A stretch of 16,013 nucleotides of DNA. Source: Oscillospiraceae bacterium (GTDB taxonomy: Bacteria; Bacillota; Clostridia; Oscillospirales; Ruminococcaceae). Positions within the stretch are counted from its first letter, which is position 1; the number at the start of each line of letters is the position of its first letter. The DNA is taken from NCBI GenBank assembly GCA_016296165.1, contig JAEDJV010000052.1, positions 1-16,013 of the forward strand. Reading direction: 5' to 3'. Below are positions 1 to 8,140 of this stretch, in pieces. Under the pieces are notes generated by a model. That model worked only from the letters and a program-made list of their open reading frames with translations, ran no database searches and was not told the DNA's origin. The position numbers and the translations under genes were made by a program.

Positions 1-153
1 ATGCTCCTGCTCGATTGTTTCAAGTCGGCGCAGAAGCATATCATACTCATAGTCATCAACTGTCGGGTTATCCATGACGTAATAATCATAATTATGCTTT
101 GTAATTATTTTAGTCAGTTCCACAACTCTCTTTTTTGCATCCTGCTTTTCCAT
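1..153 (-). CDS. ligA: NAD-dependent DNA ligase LigA, N-terminal fragment (cut by window edge)
   Basis: This is the first 51 codons of an open frame that runs off the left end of the window. The start is ATG at 153-151, preceded by a near-perfect AGGAGG ribosome binding site six bases upstream. The peptide begins MEKQDAKKRVVELTKIITKH and contains the pattern NYDYYVMDNPTVDDYEYD, followed by a Leu/Arg-rich helix and a Glu-rich stretch. This matches the domain Ia opening of bacterial NAD-dependent DNA ligases, where the tyrosines and the DNPxxxDxEYD element contact the nicotinamide mononucleotide part of NAD. The enzyme seals nicks during replication and repair. Its place just after hisI is where hisE would often be found, but the sequence is clearly not HisE. 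The adenylation, OB-fold, zinc-finger, HhH and BRCT domains lie outside the window. Confidence 0.9.
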   Translation of the reverse strand, partial: MEKQDAKKRVVELTKIITKHNYDYYVMDNPTVDDYEYDMLLRRLETIEQEH

Positions 154-238
154 CACTAACCTCCTGAAAATAAAGTAAAGGGAAACACTAAATAAAAAAT
201 ATTTCAGCATTTCCCTGATTTATTAAAGATATTGTTTA
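154..238 (-). terminator. hisI-ligA spacer with weak terminator-like nested hairpin
   Basis: The spacer holds a nested inverted repeat: an outer AGGGAAA (179-185) with TTTCCCT (210-216), and an inner AAATA (190-194) with TATTT (200-204) around a five-base loop. Read on the minus strand it is followed by a T-rich stretch (TTTACTTTATTTT) just before the ligA ribosome binding site. It could act as a weak or partial terminator for the his operon. The stem is AT-rich and interrupted, so some read-through into ligA is likely. I see no convincing separate promoter for ligA here. Confidence 0.4.
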
Positions 239-556
239 TCAGAAAATCTGATTAAAGAAACATGTATAGTTCCCTGTATGGCAGGCAACTCCCGTCTGCT
301 CTACATTTACGAGAAGTGTATCATCATCACAGTCACCAAATATACTGACAACTTTCTGAAGGTGTCCTGATGTTGCGCCTTTGTTCCAGAGTTCCTGTCT
401 TGAACGGCTCCAGAACCATGTATATCCGGTTTCAAGAGTTTTTGCAAGGCTTTCCTTATTCATATACGCAAGCATAAGAACCTCGTTTGTTTTAACGTCC
501 TTTACAACAGCCGGAATAAGTTCACATTTTTTAAAAAATTTATCAAGATCCTGCAT
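239..556 (-). CDS. hisI: Phosphoribosyl-AMP cyclohydrolase HisI (stand-alone)
   Basis: HisI opens the adenine ring of phosphoribosyl-AMP, the third step of histidine synthesis, in the cytoplasm. The 105-residue protein carries the family motifs: [18 protein letters not shown] (47-64), the metal-binding acidic cluster DCDDD (75-79) and the cysteine pair in [11 protein letters not shown] (C92, C99). C76, C92 and C99 are the expected zinc-site cysteines. It ends soon after the last cysteine, so it lacks the HisE (pyrophosphatase) domain that is fused to HisI in many bacteria. It is the last his gene of the operon, 14 bp after hisF, with an AAGGAG ribosome binding site. Length is normal for the stand-alone form. 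Confidence 0.95.
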   Translation of the reverse strand: MQDLDKFFKKCELIPAVVKDVKTNEVLMLAYMNKESLAKTLETGYTWFWSRSRQELWNKGATSGHLQKVVSIFGDCDDDTLLVNVEQTGVACHTGNYTCFFNQIF

Positions 557-570
557 GATTATTCTCCTTA

Positions 571-1326
571 TTATCTCATTATTATGCCATTACTACGACA
601 GTATTCCTTTACTTCGCCAACTGTCAGCTCTCTGAAATGGAAAAGCGAAGCTGCAAGAGCTGCCGTTGCACCTGTTTTTTCAAACACTTCAGAAAAATCA
701 TCTATCTTCCCTGCACCGCCGCTTGCGATAACCGGAATACTTACAGAATCACATACTGCTTTAAGCATCTCAATATCAAATCCTGCCTTTGTTCCGTCTG
801 CATCTATTGAATTAAGACAAATCTCACCAGCACCCAACTGTTCGATACGCTTAACCCATTCGACAAGATCAAGATTCATATCAACACGTCCGCCGTTGAT
901 AAATACAGTCCATCTGTGGTCAGCAATTTTCTTTGCATCTATTCCCACACATATACACTGACTTCCGAATATATCAGCACCATCTCTTATAAGCTGAGGA
1001 TTTTTTACTGCCTGGGAGTTTACAGAAACTTTATCAGCACCTGCTCTTAGTGTTTCACGAATATCATCAACTGTGCTGATTCCGCCGCCTACCGTAAGAG
1101 GAACAAATACCTTCTTTGCTGTTTCTCTTACAACATCAAGAAACACACCTCTTCCTTCATATGAAGCAGTAATATCATAAAATACAATCTCGTCAGCACC
1201 CTGTCTGTTATACTCTTCAGCACATTCAACAGGATCGCCTACATCACGTATCCCTTCAAAATTTACACCCTTTACTACCTTTCCGTTTCTTACGTCAAGG
1301 CAGGGAATAATTCTTTTTGCAAGCAT
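571..1326 (-). CDS. hisF: Imidazole glycerol phosphate synthase, cyclase subunit HisF
   Basis: HisF is the (beta/alpha)8-barrel cyclase. With ammonia from HisH it converts PRFAR to imidazole glycerol phosphate plus AICAR. The 251-residue protein opens with [20 protein letters not shown], placing catalytic Asp11 correctly. The second catalytic residue is Asp130, in CVGIDAKK. The phosphate-binding motifs VGGGIS (79-84) and ASGGAG are present, and the length is typical. It starts only 3 bp after the hisA stop and has an AAGGAG site eight bases from the ATG, so translation is probably coupled. Its partner hisH lies one gene further upstream. Confidence 0.97.
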   Translation of the reverse strand: MLAKRIIPCLDVRNGKVVKGVNFEGIRDVGDPVECAEEYNRQGADEIVFYDITASYEGRGVFLDVVRETAKKVFVPLTVGGGISTVDDIRETLRAGADKVSVNSQAVKNPQLIRDGADIFGSQCICVGIDAKKIADHRWTVFINGGRVDMNLDLVEWVKRIEQLGAGEICLNSIDADGTKAGFDIEMLKAVCDSVSIPVIASGGAGKIDDFSEVFEKTGATAALAASLFHFRELTVGEVKEYCRSNGIIMR

Positions 1327-1329
1327 CTG

Positions 1330-2058
1330 TTATTCTCCTTCCGCTACTGAAATAGCTTCCTTAAGGTCAAGGGTTCCTTTGTATATTGACTTACCGCATA
1401 TTGTACCATACAGATTCATAGCCTTGCATATTCTGATATCTTCTATAGTATGTACTCCGCCGCTTGCAATTATGCTGCATTCACCTTTTGTAGCTTCAGA
1501 AAGGTCTCGAAGCTGTTCTGCATTCACCCCTGAAAGTGTACCATCTTTTGATATGTCTGTGAAAATAAAGTATTTTACACCGAACTTTATCATTTCTTTC
1601 GCAAGATCAATATAGTTTACACTTGAAGCTTCAAGCCAGCCCTCTGTTGCAACCATACCATTCATAGCATCTATTCCGACAACAATCTTTTCACTACCGA
1701 ATCTGTCAACTGCACTCTTTACAAGTGAAGGATTTTTCAGAGCAACAGAACCAAGTATAACTCGTGTGATACCCATTCTGAGATATTCGTCTATTGTTTC
1801 AAGACTGCGTATTCCGCCGCCTACTTCAACCTTCAGGTTTGTCTTTTCAGCAACATCGGTATAAATTTTTGTGTTTACAGGTCTTCCTTCTTTTGCACCG
1901 TCAAGGTCAACCATGTGAATCCACTCTGAACCTGCTGATTCAAAACCCTTTGCCGTTTCAAGGTAGTCTGCTGCTACTTTTTCAACTGTATTAAAATCGC
2001 CTTTAAAAAGTCTTACACAATTACCGTCTTTAATATCTATTGCCGGCAGAATAATCAT
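1330..2058 (-). CDS. hisA: ProFAR isomerase HisA
   Basis: HisA (phosphoribosylformimino-AICAR-phosphate isomerase) performs the Amadori rearrangement of ProFAR to PRFAR. The 242-residue half-barrel pair starts MIILPAIDIKDGNCVRLFKG, with catalytic Asp8. The second acid, Asp130, lies in VVGIDAMNG. Phosphate-binding motifs VGGGIRS (79-85) and ASGGV are visible. It is homologous to HisF, with the same barrel and the same Asp8/11 and Asp130 logic. Its ATG overlaps the hisH stop by 4 bp (ATGA), which indicates translational coupling, and a GGAGG site lies upstream inside hisH. Confidence 0.97.
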   Translation of the reverse strand: MIILPAIDIKDGNCVRLFKGDFNTVEKVAADYLETAKGFESAGSEWIHMVDLDGAKEGRPVNTKIYTDVAEKTNLKVEVGGGIRSLETIDEYLRMGITRVILGSVALKNPSLVKSAVDRFGSEKIVVGIDAMNGMVATEGWLEASSVNYIDLAKEMIKFGVKYFIFTDISKDGTLSGVNAEQLRDLSEATKGECSIIASGGVHTIEDIRICKAMNLYGTICGKSIYKGTLDLKEAISVAEGE

Positions 2059-2660
2059 TTTATAAGTCCTCCGAAGTTCTTTAATATCTGAAGTCCTGTC
2101 TTTCCGCTCTTTTCCGGATGAAACTGAGCACCGAATACGTATTTTCCGTCTGTTACAAGTGCAGGAATTCTATCAGGATACTCGCTGTATGCAGATATAC
2201 TGCTGTCATCACAAAAAGCCTGATATGAGTGAACAAAATATACGTATTCATCATCACCAAGATCATTCATAAGCGGACAGTCGTTGAGCTTTTCAAGCTT
2301 ATTCCAGCCCATATGCGGAATGATAAATCCCGGTGCGATAATCCTGTCTACTTTTCCTTTTATCAGTCCAAGACCATCACACTCTTCAAACTCATAGCTT
2401 TTTTCAAAAAGCATCTGCATTCCAAGACAGATTCCAAGAAGCGGTTTTTTCTGAGCCTGTTCTTTTATTGTGGCAGTAAGTCCTGAATCATCAAGCATTT
2501 TCATAGCATTAGGAAAAGCTCCAACTCCAGGCAGAATCACAGCGTCAGCCTTTTCAATTTCATTTTTGTCAGAAGTAAGTTTATTGTCAAGCTCCAGATA
2601 GTCAAGTGCATTTTTTACACTAAAGATATTTCCTGCACCATAGTCAACAATCGCTATCAT
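2055..2660 (-). CDS. hisH: Imidazole glycerol phosphate synthase, glutamine amidotransferase subunit HisH
   Basis: HisH hydrolyses glutamine and channels ammonia to HisF. The 201-residue protein is a class I (triad) glutamine amidotransferase. The nucleophile is Cys78 in LLGICLGMQ, with His181 and Glu183 in GAQFHPEKSG. The N-terminus IAIVDYGAGNIFSV is characteristic of HisH. It overlaps hisB by one base (TGATG) and hisA by four, so it sits in the tightly packed core of the operon. An AAAGGAG site precedes the ATG. Nothing looks truncated. Confidence 0.97.
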   Translation of the reverse strand: MIAIVDYGAGNIFSVKNALDYLELDNKLTSDKNEIEKADAVILPGVGAFPNAMKMLDDSGLTATIKEQAQKKPLLGICLGMQMLFEKSYEFEECDGLGLIKGKVDRIIAPGFIIPHMGWNKLEKLNDCPLMNDLGDDEYVYFVHSYQAFCDDSSISAYSEYPDRIPALVTDGKYVFGAQFHPEKSGKTGLQILKNFGGLIK

Positions 2661-3250
2661 CAGAGAACTCCTTTCGTTGAAAGTGTTTTTCCGTTTTCAG
2701 TAAGGGATACCGCTTCCTTTAATGCGTGTGCTGTTGATTTGTATATAGCTTCGCACTTATGATGATCATTACTTCCATACAAAAGATTAATGTGAAGTGT
2801 AATACCCGCATTGAAAGAGAAAGCTCTGAAAAATTCTTCAGTCAGACACACATCATAACCACCACAGCTCTGATTGGTGAATTCTGCATTAAAAACAAGA
2901 AAAGGTCTGTTGCTTATATCAAGACTGGTCATTGATAATGATTCATCCATCGGTATGTATGACGTACCATATCTCTTTATACCGGACTTGTCACCAAGAG
3001 CCTTTGCAAGAGCCTGTCCAAGAGCAATACCTGTATCTTCAACCGTATGATGACCGTCAACGTGAAGATCGCCTGTTACTTTAATATCCATGCTTATTCC
3101 GCTGTGTACAGACAATGCAGTAAGCATATGATCAAAAAAACCTATTCCTGTTGAAATATCTGCTCTTCCCTTTTCATCAAGCTCTACTTTTATATTTATA
3201 TCAGTTTCCCTGGTTTTTCTGGAAACTTCGCCGGATCTTGTTTCACTCAT
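2660..3250 (-). CDS. hisB: Imidazoleglycerol-phosphate dehydratase HisB (monofunctional)
   Basis: This enzyme dehydrates imidazole glycerol phosphate to imidazole acetol phosphate in a manganese-dependent reaction. The 196-residue protein shows the internal duplication of metal-binding motifs: FFDHML (His41), DGHHTVEDTG (His67, His68, Glu71) and the second DHHKCEAIYKSTAHALKEA (His163, His164, Glu167, His175). It ends with the typical STKGVL. The histidinol-phosphatase domain found in the enterobacterial fusion is absent, so that activity must come from another gene, and none is visible in the window. The ATG overlaps the hisC stop by 4 bp, with a GGAGG site inside the hisC 3' end. Confidence 0.97.
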   Translation of the reverse strand: MSETRSGEVSRKTRETDINIKVELDEKGRADISTGIGFFDHMLTALSVHSGISMDIKVTGDLHVDGHHTVEDTGIALGQALAKALGDKSGIKRYGTSYIPMDESLSMTSLDISNRPFLVFNAEFTNQSCGGYDVCLTEEFFRAFSFNAGITLHINLLYGSNDHHKCEAIYKSTAHALKEAVSLTENGKTLSTKGVL

Positions 3251-4311
3251 TTTAAAATATCCTCCAGTGCACTGAAAAGCTTATCCATCTCTTCACGTGT
3301 TCCGATTGTTATTCTCAGATAGTTGCTGATTCTTGGTTTATCCCAGAATCTCACAAATATTTTCCTTTCCTTTAATGCTGCAAAGATTTCTGCAGCAGCT
3401 TTCTCTTTGTGTGAAGCAAAAATAAAGTTACTTTTGGAATCAGGAAATGTAAACCCAAGTTCAGCCAGCTTTTTCTTTGAGTATTCCCTTGTTTCAGTTA
3501 TCATATTTACTGTATCCTGAAAATACTGTTCATCACGTACTGCTTCTGCACCACAAAGCTGGGTAATCGGAGTCATGGTGTATGAGTTAATAGAAAACTT
3601 TACATCATTCATGTATCTGATAAGTTTTTCACTACCGATAGCATAACCGATTCTCATGCCTGCCATAGAACGGGATTTTGAAAAAGTCTGAATAACGAGA
3701 AGATTTTCATATTTGTCTATAAGTGATAGTGCACTATTTGCACCAAAATCAACATAGGCTTCATCTATCATAACGACGGAATCCGGATTAGCCTTTAGTA
3801 TGTCCTCTATCATCTCAAGACTTTCTTCACATCCGGTTGGTGCATTCGGATTAGGGAAAATAATTCCGCCGTTTTCACACTTGTAGTCATCAGCATTTAT
3901 TCTGAAGTCTTCAGTAAGTGGTTTCTGAACATATGGAATTCTGTAAACGTCAGCCCATACATCATAAAATGAATATGTAATGTCAGGAAAAAGGACAGGC
4001 TTGTCAGAATTAAAAAAAGTCATAAAAGCTACAGAGATAACATCATCCGATCCTACGCCGGCAAATACCTGTGACGGTTTAACATTATACCTCTCTGCAA
4101 TCGCCTCGACAAGAACAGTTGAATCAGGATCCGGATAAAGTCTCATCTTTCCGCAGTCATAGTTGTCAAGAACTGCCTTAACATGTGGTGAAGGCGGATA
4201 TGGATTTTCATTTGTATTAAGTTTAATTATTCCACTGCATTTTGGCTGTTCGCCGGGAGTGTACGGCACTACTTTTCGTACATTTTTCTCCCATGAACCT
4301 GTATTATTCAT
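3247..4311 (-). CDS. hisC: Histidinol-phosphate aminotransferase HisC
   Basis: HisC is a PLP-dependent fold-type I aminotransferase converting imidazole acetol phosphate and glutamate to histidinol phosphate. Visible motifs are KLNTNENPYPPSP near the N-terminus, FPNPNAPTG, DEAYVDF and the Schiff-base lysine in QTFSKSRSMAGMRIGYA (Lys212 counted from the chosen start). I chose the third codon of the longer frame (ATG 4311-4309), because AAGGAG lies eight bases before it but only two bases before the first ATG at 4317. The product is 354 residues, a normal length. The gene sits between hisD and hisB, with a 4-bp overlap into hisB. Confidence 0.95.
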   Translation of the reverse strand: MNNTGSWEKNVRKVVPYTPGEQPKCSGIIKLNTNENPYPPSPHVKAVLDNYDCGKMRLYPDPDSTVLVEAIAERYNVKPSQVFAGVGSDDVISVAFMTFFNSDKPVLFPDITYSFYDVWADVYRIPYVQKPLTEDFRINADDYKCENGGIIFPNPNAPTGCEESLEMIEDILKANPDSVVMIDEAYVDFGANSALSLIDKYENLLVIQTFSKSRSMAGMRIGYAIGSEKLIRYMNDVKFSINSYTMTPITQLCGAEAVRDEQYFQDTVNMITETREYSKKKLAELGFTFPDSKSNFIFASHKEKAAAEIFAALKERKIFVRFWDKPRISNYLRITIGTREEMDKLFSALEDILK

Positions 4312-4327
4312 TTTCATCGCTCCTTAA

Positions 4328-5617
4328 TCAGTCTTCAAATCTCACCTTAATTGCATTTGCGTGAGCAGTAAGACCTTCTCTTTCAGCAATGAGTACGATG
4401 TCATCCTTAGCTTCTTCAAGAGCATTTCTGGTATAGTAAATAAAGCTTGAACGCTTTGTAAAACTCTGTACTCCAAGTGGTGAGAAGAAACGAGCCGTAC
4501 CGCTTGTAGGAAGAACGTGATTTGGTCCTGCATAATAGTCACCAAGTGGTTCAGTTGCATACTGACCAAGAAATACTGAACCGGCATTGTCAAGTTTTCC
4601 TATGTATTCCATTGGGTTTTCAAAAAGAACCTCAAGGTGTTCCGGAGCTATATCATTAGCCAGCTGTACAGCATAATCCTTGCTCTTGCATATAATTGCA
4701 GCACCAAAGTCTGCAAGCGACTTTTCGATGATTTCTTTTCTTGAAAGATATGTACACTGACGCTTTATTTCTTCATTTGTTCTGTCAACCAGTTCTTCAC
4801 TTGTTGAAACAAGAATTGCTGAAGCAAGTTTGTCGTGTTCTGCCTGTGACATAAGGTCGGCAGCTACGAATTTTGGATCTGCTGTTTCATCAGCAAGAAC
4901 TAAAATTTCACTCGGGCCTGCAATCATATCTATATCAACTGTTCCGTAGAGAAGTTTCTTTGCTGTTGCAACAAAGATATTACCAGGTCCGACTATCTTG
5001 TCAACCTTTGGAATTTCTTCTGTTCCGAAAGCAAGTGCTGCGATTGCCTGTGCGCCTCCTGCCATGAATACTCTGTCAACTCCGCAGATTGCAGCTGCTA
5101 CAAGTATATCCTTGTTTGGTGTTCCGTCCTTCAGAGGAGGAGTAACCATTATGATTTCCTCGACACCGGCTATTTTTGCAGGGATTGCATTCATGAGTAC
5201 GCTTGAAGGATATGCAGCTGTACCACCCGGTACATAAAGACCAACTCTTTCAAGTCCTCTGATACGCTGACCGAGAATTACACCGTTATCCTTAGGCGCA
5301 ATAAAGCTTTCCGTCTTCTGTCTGTTGTGAAAATCAGCAATATTTTCCTGAGCATTAAGGAGAGCACTTACAAATTCATCATCTGCTTCTGAAAGTGCGT
5401 CATTTATTACATCACGAGGAACTTCATAATACTCAGGAAGATTTCCGTCAAATTTTAATGTGTAATTTTTTACTGCCTCATCACCGCTTATGCGAACATT
5501 GTCAATTATTTCACTTACTATTTCTGTTACTTTTTTATCCGTTTCAACATTACGTGCCTCCAGCTCCTTAAGAAACTGGAGTTCGTCAGTACCATTGGCA
5601 TATATTTTCTTTATCAT
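4328..5617 (-). CDS. hisD: Histidinol dehydrogenase HisD
   Basis: HisD oxidises histidinol to histidine in two NAD-dependent steps, the last reactions of the pathway. The 429-residue protein has all expected zinc ligands at positions matching the E. coli enzyme almost exactly: Gln258, His261, Asp360 and His419. The catalytic pair Glu326-His327 is in IAPEHLEVL. Other family motifs are the YVPGGTAAYPSSV loop (128-140), KIVGPGNIFVATAK (207-220) and GPNHVLPTSGTARF (364-377). A GGTGA-type ribosome binding site precedes the ATG. It is separated by about 16 bp from the adopted hisC start and 21 bp from hisG. Confidence 0.97.
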   Translation of the reverse strand: MIKKIYANGTDELQFLKELEARNVETDKKVTEIVSEIIDNVRISGDEAVKNYTLKFDGNLPEYYEVPRDVINDALSEADDEFVSALLNAQENIADFHNRQKTESFIAPKDNGVILGQRIRGLERVGLYVPGGTAAYPSSVLMNAIPAKIAGVEEIIMVTPPLKDGTPNKDILVAAAICGVDRVFMAGGAQAIAALAFGTEEIPKVDKIVGPGNIFVATAKKLLYGTVDIDMIAGPSEILVLADETADPKFVAADLMSQAEHDKLASAILVSTSEELVDRTNEEIKRQCTYLSRKEIIEKSLADFGAAIICKSKDYAVQLANDIAPEHLEVLFENPMEYIGKLDNAGSVFLGQYATEPLGDYYAGPNHVLPTSGTARFFSPLGVQSFTKRSSFIYYTRNALEEAKDDIVLIAEREGLTAHANAIKVRFED

Positions 5618-5638
5618 CAGTTTTCACCTTTCACAAAA

Positions 5639-6274
5639 TTACTCAGAAATCTTCTTTTCAATTTTTTCTACCAGCGCCTCAATTTCCTGCTGGCGCATTT
5701 TCATACTTACTGTATTTACGATAAGTCTTGCCGCAATCGGAGCAATGTCCTCCTTTACTTCAAGGCCGTTTTCCTTAAGAGTTGTACCTGTTTCAACTAT
5801 ATCTACAATACCGTCTGAAAGATCAAGAAGCGGAGCAAGTTCTACAGAGCCCTCAATCTTTACAATCTCAACGTCCATATTTTTGGTTTCAAAATACGAT
5901 CTTGCAACATTAGGGTATTTTGTAGCAATTGTTTTTACTCCAAACCCCTCATAGAAATCAACGCCTTTTTTAGCCGCGAGAGCAAATTTGCACTTTCCGA
6001 ACCCGAGGTTTACGATTTCAAAAAATTTACCCGGCATCTCCATGATCGTATCTTTTCCAACGACACCCATGTCGCATACACCACGATCAACATATGTAAT
6101 TACATCTGCAGCTTTTGCAAGTACTACCTCAAGATTTGCATCAGGGATATTAAGTATAAGTTTACGGCCTTTTTCATGAACCTCTGTACAGTCAAAGCCG
6201 AGACTTTCAAGAAGTCCCACTGTATCTTTTTCAAGACGACCCTTGGTAAGGGCGATTCTTAATGGTTTAGACAT
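5639..6274 (-). CDS. hisG: ATP phosphoribosyltransferase catalytic subunit HisG (short form)
   Basis: HisG catalyses the committed step, joining ATP and PRPP to give phosphoribosyl-ATP. At 211 residues this is the short form. It has the two periplasmic-binding-protein-like lobes but lacks the C-terminal regulatory ACT-like domain of long HisG. Characteristic motifs are ALTKGRL (8-14), RGVCDMGVVGKD (64-75) and the PRPP-binding DGIVDIVETGTTL (154-166). Short HisG needs HisZ as regulatory partner in an octamer, and hisZ is immediately upstream (32 bp). Histidine feedback is therefore expected to act through HisZ. That is known for the family and inferred here. Confidence 0.96.
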   Translation of the reverse strand: MSKPLRIALTKGRLEKDTVGLLESLGFDCTEVHEKGRKLILNIPDANLEVVLAKAADVITYVDRGVCDMGVVGKDTIMEMPGKFFEIVNLGFGKCKFALAAKKGVDFYEGFGVKTIATKYPNVARSYFETKNMDVEIVKIEGSVELAPLLDLSDGIVDIVETGTTLKENGLEVKEDIAPIAARLIVNTVSMKMRQQEIEALVEKIEKKISE

Positions 6275-6306
6275 TTATAATACACTATCCTTTCGTGTTA
6301 CCGTTA

Positions 6307-7494
6307 TTATAATTCAGTTACATTTTCGTTTACTACGATTATCTTTTCAATCTTTACATCAGCGGCATATTTTTTTACCTTTTCAAGATCGCTAAAGGCT
6401 GCCATCTCAACTGTTCTTCCTTCTTCACGCATCTGTTTTGCAGTCAGAATTGCTTTCATCTCATATCCTTTTTCAGCAAATACAATTGCTTCTACTGATC
6501 TTGCAGCAATCTTTTCGTTTTTAAGTTTCACCTTGGTTACAGCATCTACATTTACCGCAAATCCTGTGGCAGGAACATCGTAGCCGAATTCAGCAATGAG
6601 CTTGTCATAACGTCCGCCTGAAAGAACCGGTTCTCCGTATCCTTCTATGTAACCCTTGAGTATAACACCAGTATAGTAATCATTCTTATTTACCATACCA
6701 AGATCAACTGTAATCTTTCCTTTGCATCCGAGCTTTTCAACTTCGTGGAAGAGCTCCTTTAGTTTTAAAAGGACTGCATCTGTATTCTCATCAGAGAATA
6801 GTTTTGAAGCCTTTTCAAAAACTTCTTCACCACCGAAAAGACGAGGGAGCATCTTAAGAGCTTTTGTAACATTATTTTTTCCTATATTGTCAAGAATGTC
6901 GTTAAGAGCCGGATAGTTTTTAGTTTCTATAAAGTTGCGGATTGTTTCCTTCATATTATCATCAACATCAAGCTGATTCATAAGTTCATTGAAAAATCCG
7001 ATATCTCCGATTTCCAGTGAGAAATTACCAGGACTGCATTTGTCAAGTACAGCTGCAGCAGTTTCAATCACCTCAAGATCTGCAATTTTTTCTGAAGAAC
7101 CAATAAGTTCTATACCTGCCTGTACTACCTGGTCACTTCTGCCTCTCATCTGTGTGCTGACATTATATGCACACTGATTGTAGCAGAGTCTGAGTGGAAG
7201 AGTAGCCTCCTTAAGTCTTGTAGCAACAACTCTTGCTATAGGCATTGTTGATTCAGGTCTCAATACGAGGAGTCTTCCCTTGCGGTCTACAAGTTTATAT
7301 AAATCTTCCTGAGGAAAATGTCGTGATCTCAGATTAAAAACATCAAAAAATTCGAGTCCAGGGGTTATTATCTCACTATATCCTCTGCTATAAAACTGTT
7401 CGGATATTGTTCTTTCAACATTTTTTCTCATCACGCACTCTTTAAACAAGAGATCGTTTGTTCCTTCCGGTGTGATTAAATCGTAGTTTTTCAT
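6307..7494 (-). CDS. hisZ: ATP phosphoribosyltransferase regulatory subunit HisZ
   Basis: HisZ is a histidyl-tRNA synthetase paralogue that activates short HisG and carries the histidine feedback site. It has a class II synthetase-like core: TPEGTNDLLF near the start, the motif 2 region VLRPESTMPIARVVA, LCYNQCAYN, and SGGRYDKLIAEFG in the motif 3 region. It lacks a full HisRS anticodon-binding domain, since the C-terminus is only about 90 residues after motif 3. Length (395 residues) and position directly before short hisG separate it from true hisS. I chose ATG 7494-7492 because GAGG lies six bases upstream; the in-frame ATG at 7506 lacks a good site. It is the first gene of the his operon. 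Confidence 0.93.
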   Translation of the reverse strand: MKNYDLITPEGTNDLLFKECVMRKNVERTISEQFYSRGYSEIITPGLEFFDVFNLRSRHFPQEDLYKLVDRKGRLLVLRPESTMPIARVVATRLKEATLPLRLCYNQCAYNVSTQMRGRSDQVVQAGIELIGSSEKIADLEVIETAAAVLDKCSPGNFSLEIGDIGFFNELMNQLDVDDNMKETIRNFIETKNYPALNDILDNIGKNNVTKALKMLPRLFGGEEVFEKASKLFSDENTDAVLLKLKELFHEVEKLGCKGKITVDLGMVNKNDYYTGVILKGYIEGYGEPVLSGGRYDKLIAEFGYDVPATGFAVNVDAVTKVKLKNEKIAARSVEAIVFAEKGYEMKAILTAKQMREEGRTVEMAAFSDLEKVKKYAADVKIEKIIVVNENVTEL

Positions 7495-7526
7495 TTTAAT
7501 CCTCATTTCTTTTAATTTTATATAAA

Positions 7527-7548
7527 CTAAAACACTTTAGTGTGCTAA
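7527..7548. promoter_or_regulatory. Operator-like palindrome over the his transcription start
   Basis: An imperfect inverted repeat is centred on ACACTTTAGTGT (7532-7543), with partly symmetric flanks (CTAA on the left, GCTAA on the right). It covers roughly +4 to +25 relative to the predicted start. That placement suits a repressor that blocks initiation or early elongation. The regulator is not identifiable from the window. A small RNA hairpin followed by TTTT is an alternative reading, but its loop would be only two bases. Confidence 0.5.
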
Positions 7549-7557
7549 CATGCTACT

Positions 7558-7586
7558 ATGATACCATAATATCTTTGAAAAGTCAA
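7558..7586 (-). promoter_or_regulatory. his operon sigma-A-type promoter
   Basis: On the minus strand TTGACT (7586-7581) and TATCAT (7563-7558) are separated by exactly 17 bases, a near-consensus housekeeping promoter. The predicted start is near 7551, giving a leader of about 55 bases before the hisZ ATG. That is too short for a T-box or a translated attenuator. The promoter lies between the vanZ stop and hisZ. Confidence 0.8.
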
Positions 7587-7597
7587 TAGTACATACC

Positions 7598-8086
7598 TTA
7601 TTTATTTCTTGTTTCAACAAGAATTTTAACGGACAATACCAGCAAAACCAACACAGTACCAGTAAAATATCCTGCAAAATCAATTACTACGTCTCTGACA
7701 CTTGAGCCACGAAACGTATAAATCTGAATGAATTCATCAATAACTGCAGCAATCACAGCAAACGAAAGCGAATTATAAAAATGCTGGATTTTCATTTTTC
7801 TGCTTAATTTCATACCAGTGGTTACAGCAGTTCCCAGCAGCAGATACTCAGTAAAATGAGCAATTTTTCTGACATGTGACTTAAAAAAAACTGTAAGCGT
7901 GTTTTCCGGACCAAGCAGATCGGAAAGCCACGAAGAAACTACCTCAAGCACTTTATTGCTTTTGGCATATGATTCGTTAGGATGATCAAAGGAGTTTGAC
8001 CATATAAAAATAAGAATAAGAAAGGTCAGTACATACAAAAGTGCTTTTTTGGTACCGATTCTTTCTTTTATCTGAGAAATATTCAT
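7598..8086 (-). CDS. VanZ-like family membrane protein
   Basis: This is a small integral membrane protein of the VanZ-like family. Four hydrophobic segments are visible (about residues 15-29, 80-92, 105-122 and 135-156 from the chosen start). The family residues lie between them: VRKIAHFTEYLLLG, then DEFIQIYTFRGSSVRDVVID with the conserved Asp-Glu, Gln, Arg and Asp. VanZ itself gives low-level teicoplanin resistance. Most relatives are of unknown function in envelope or lipid processes, so I assign no specific role. I prefer ATG 8086-8084 (162 residues), because the AGGAAGTGA site is about nine bases away. The in-frame GTG at 8098 overlaps that site. It has its own promoter and ends 11 bp before the his -35 box. 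Confidence 0.85.
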   Translation of the reverse strand: MNISQIKERIGTKKALLYVLTFLILIFIWSNSFDHPNESYAKSNKVLEVVSSWLSDLLGPENTLTVFFKSHVRKIAHFTEYLLLGTAVTTGMKLSRKMKIQHFYNSLSFAVIAAVIDEFIQIYTFRGSSVRDVVIDFAGYFTGTVLVLLVLSVKILVETRNK

Positions 8087-8140
8087 CTTGTTGTTCACTT
8101 CCTGATTTTAGTAAGAACTATGTTATATATATCTTTGTTA

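Noticed and set aside
1..153. A partial hisE gene after hisI
   Set aside because: The translated sequence has the NYDYYVMDNPTVDDYEYD pattern of NAD-dependent DNA ligase domain Ia and no MazG-like HisE motifs.
5490..5954. Plus-strand open frame of 154 codons across the hisG/hisD junction
   Set aside because: It lies opposite two well-supported genes, is Ser/Ile-rich in the way antisense frames are, and has no start signal.
6307..7494. Histidyl-tRNA synthetase (hisS)
   Set aside because: The protein is shorter than HisRS, lacks the full C-terminal anticodon-binding domain and is directly followed by short-form hisG, so HisZ is the better call.
7494..7597. T-box leader before hisZ
   Set aside because: The predicted leader is only about 55 bases and has no specifier stem, T-box sequence or terminator with T-run.
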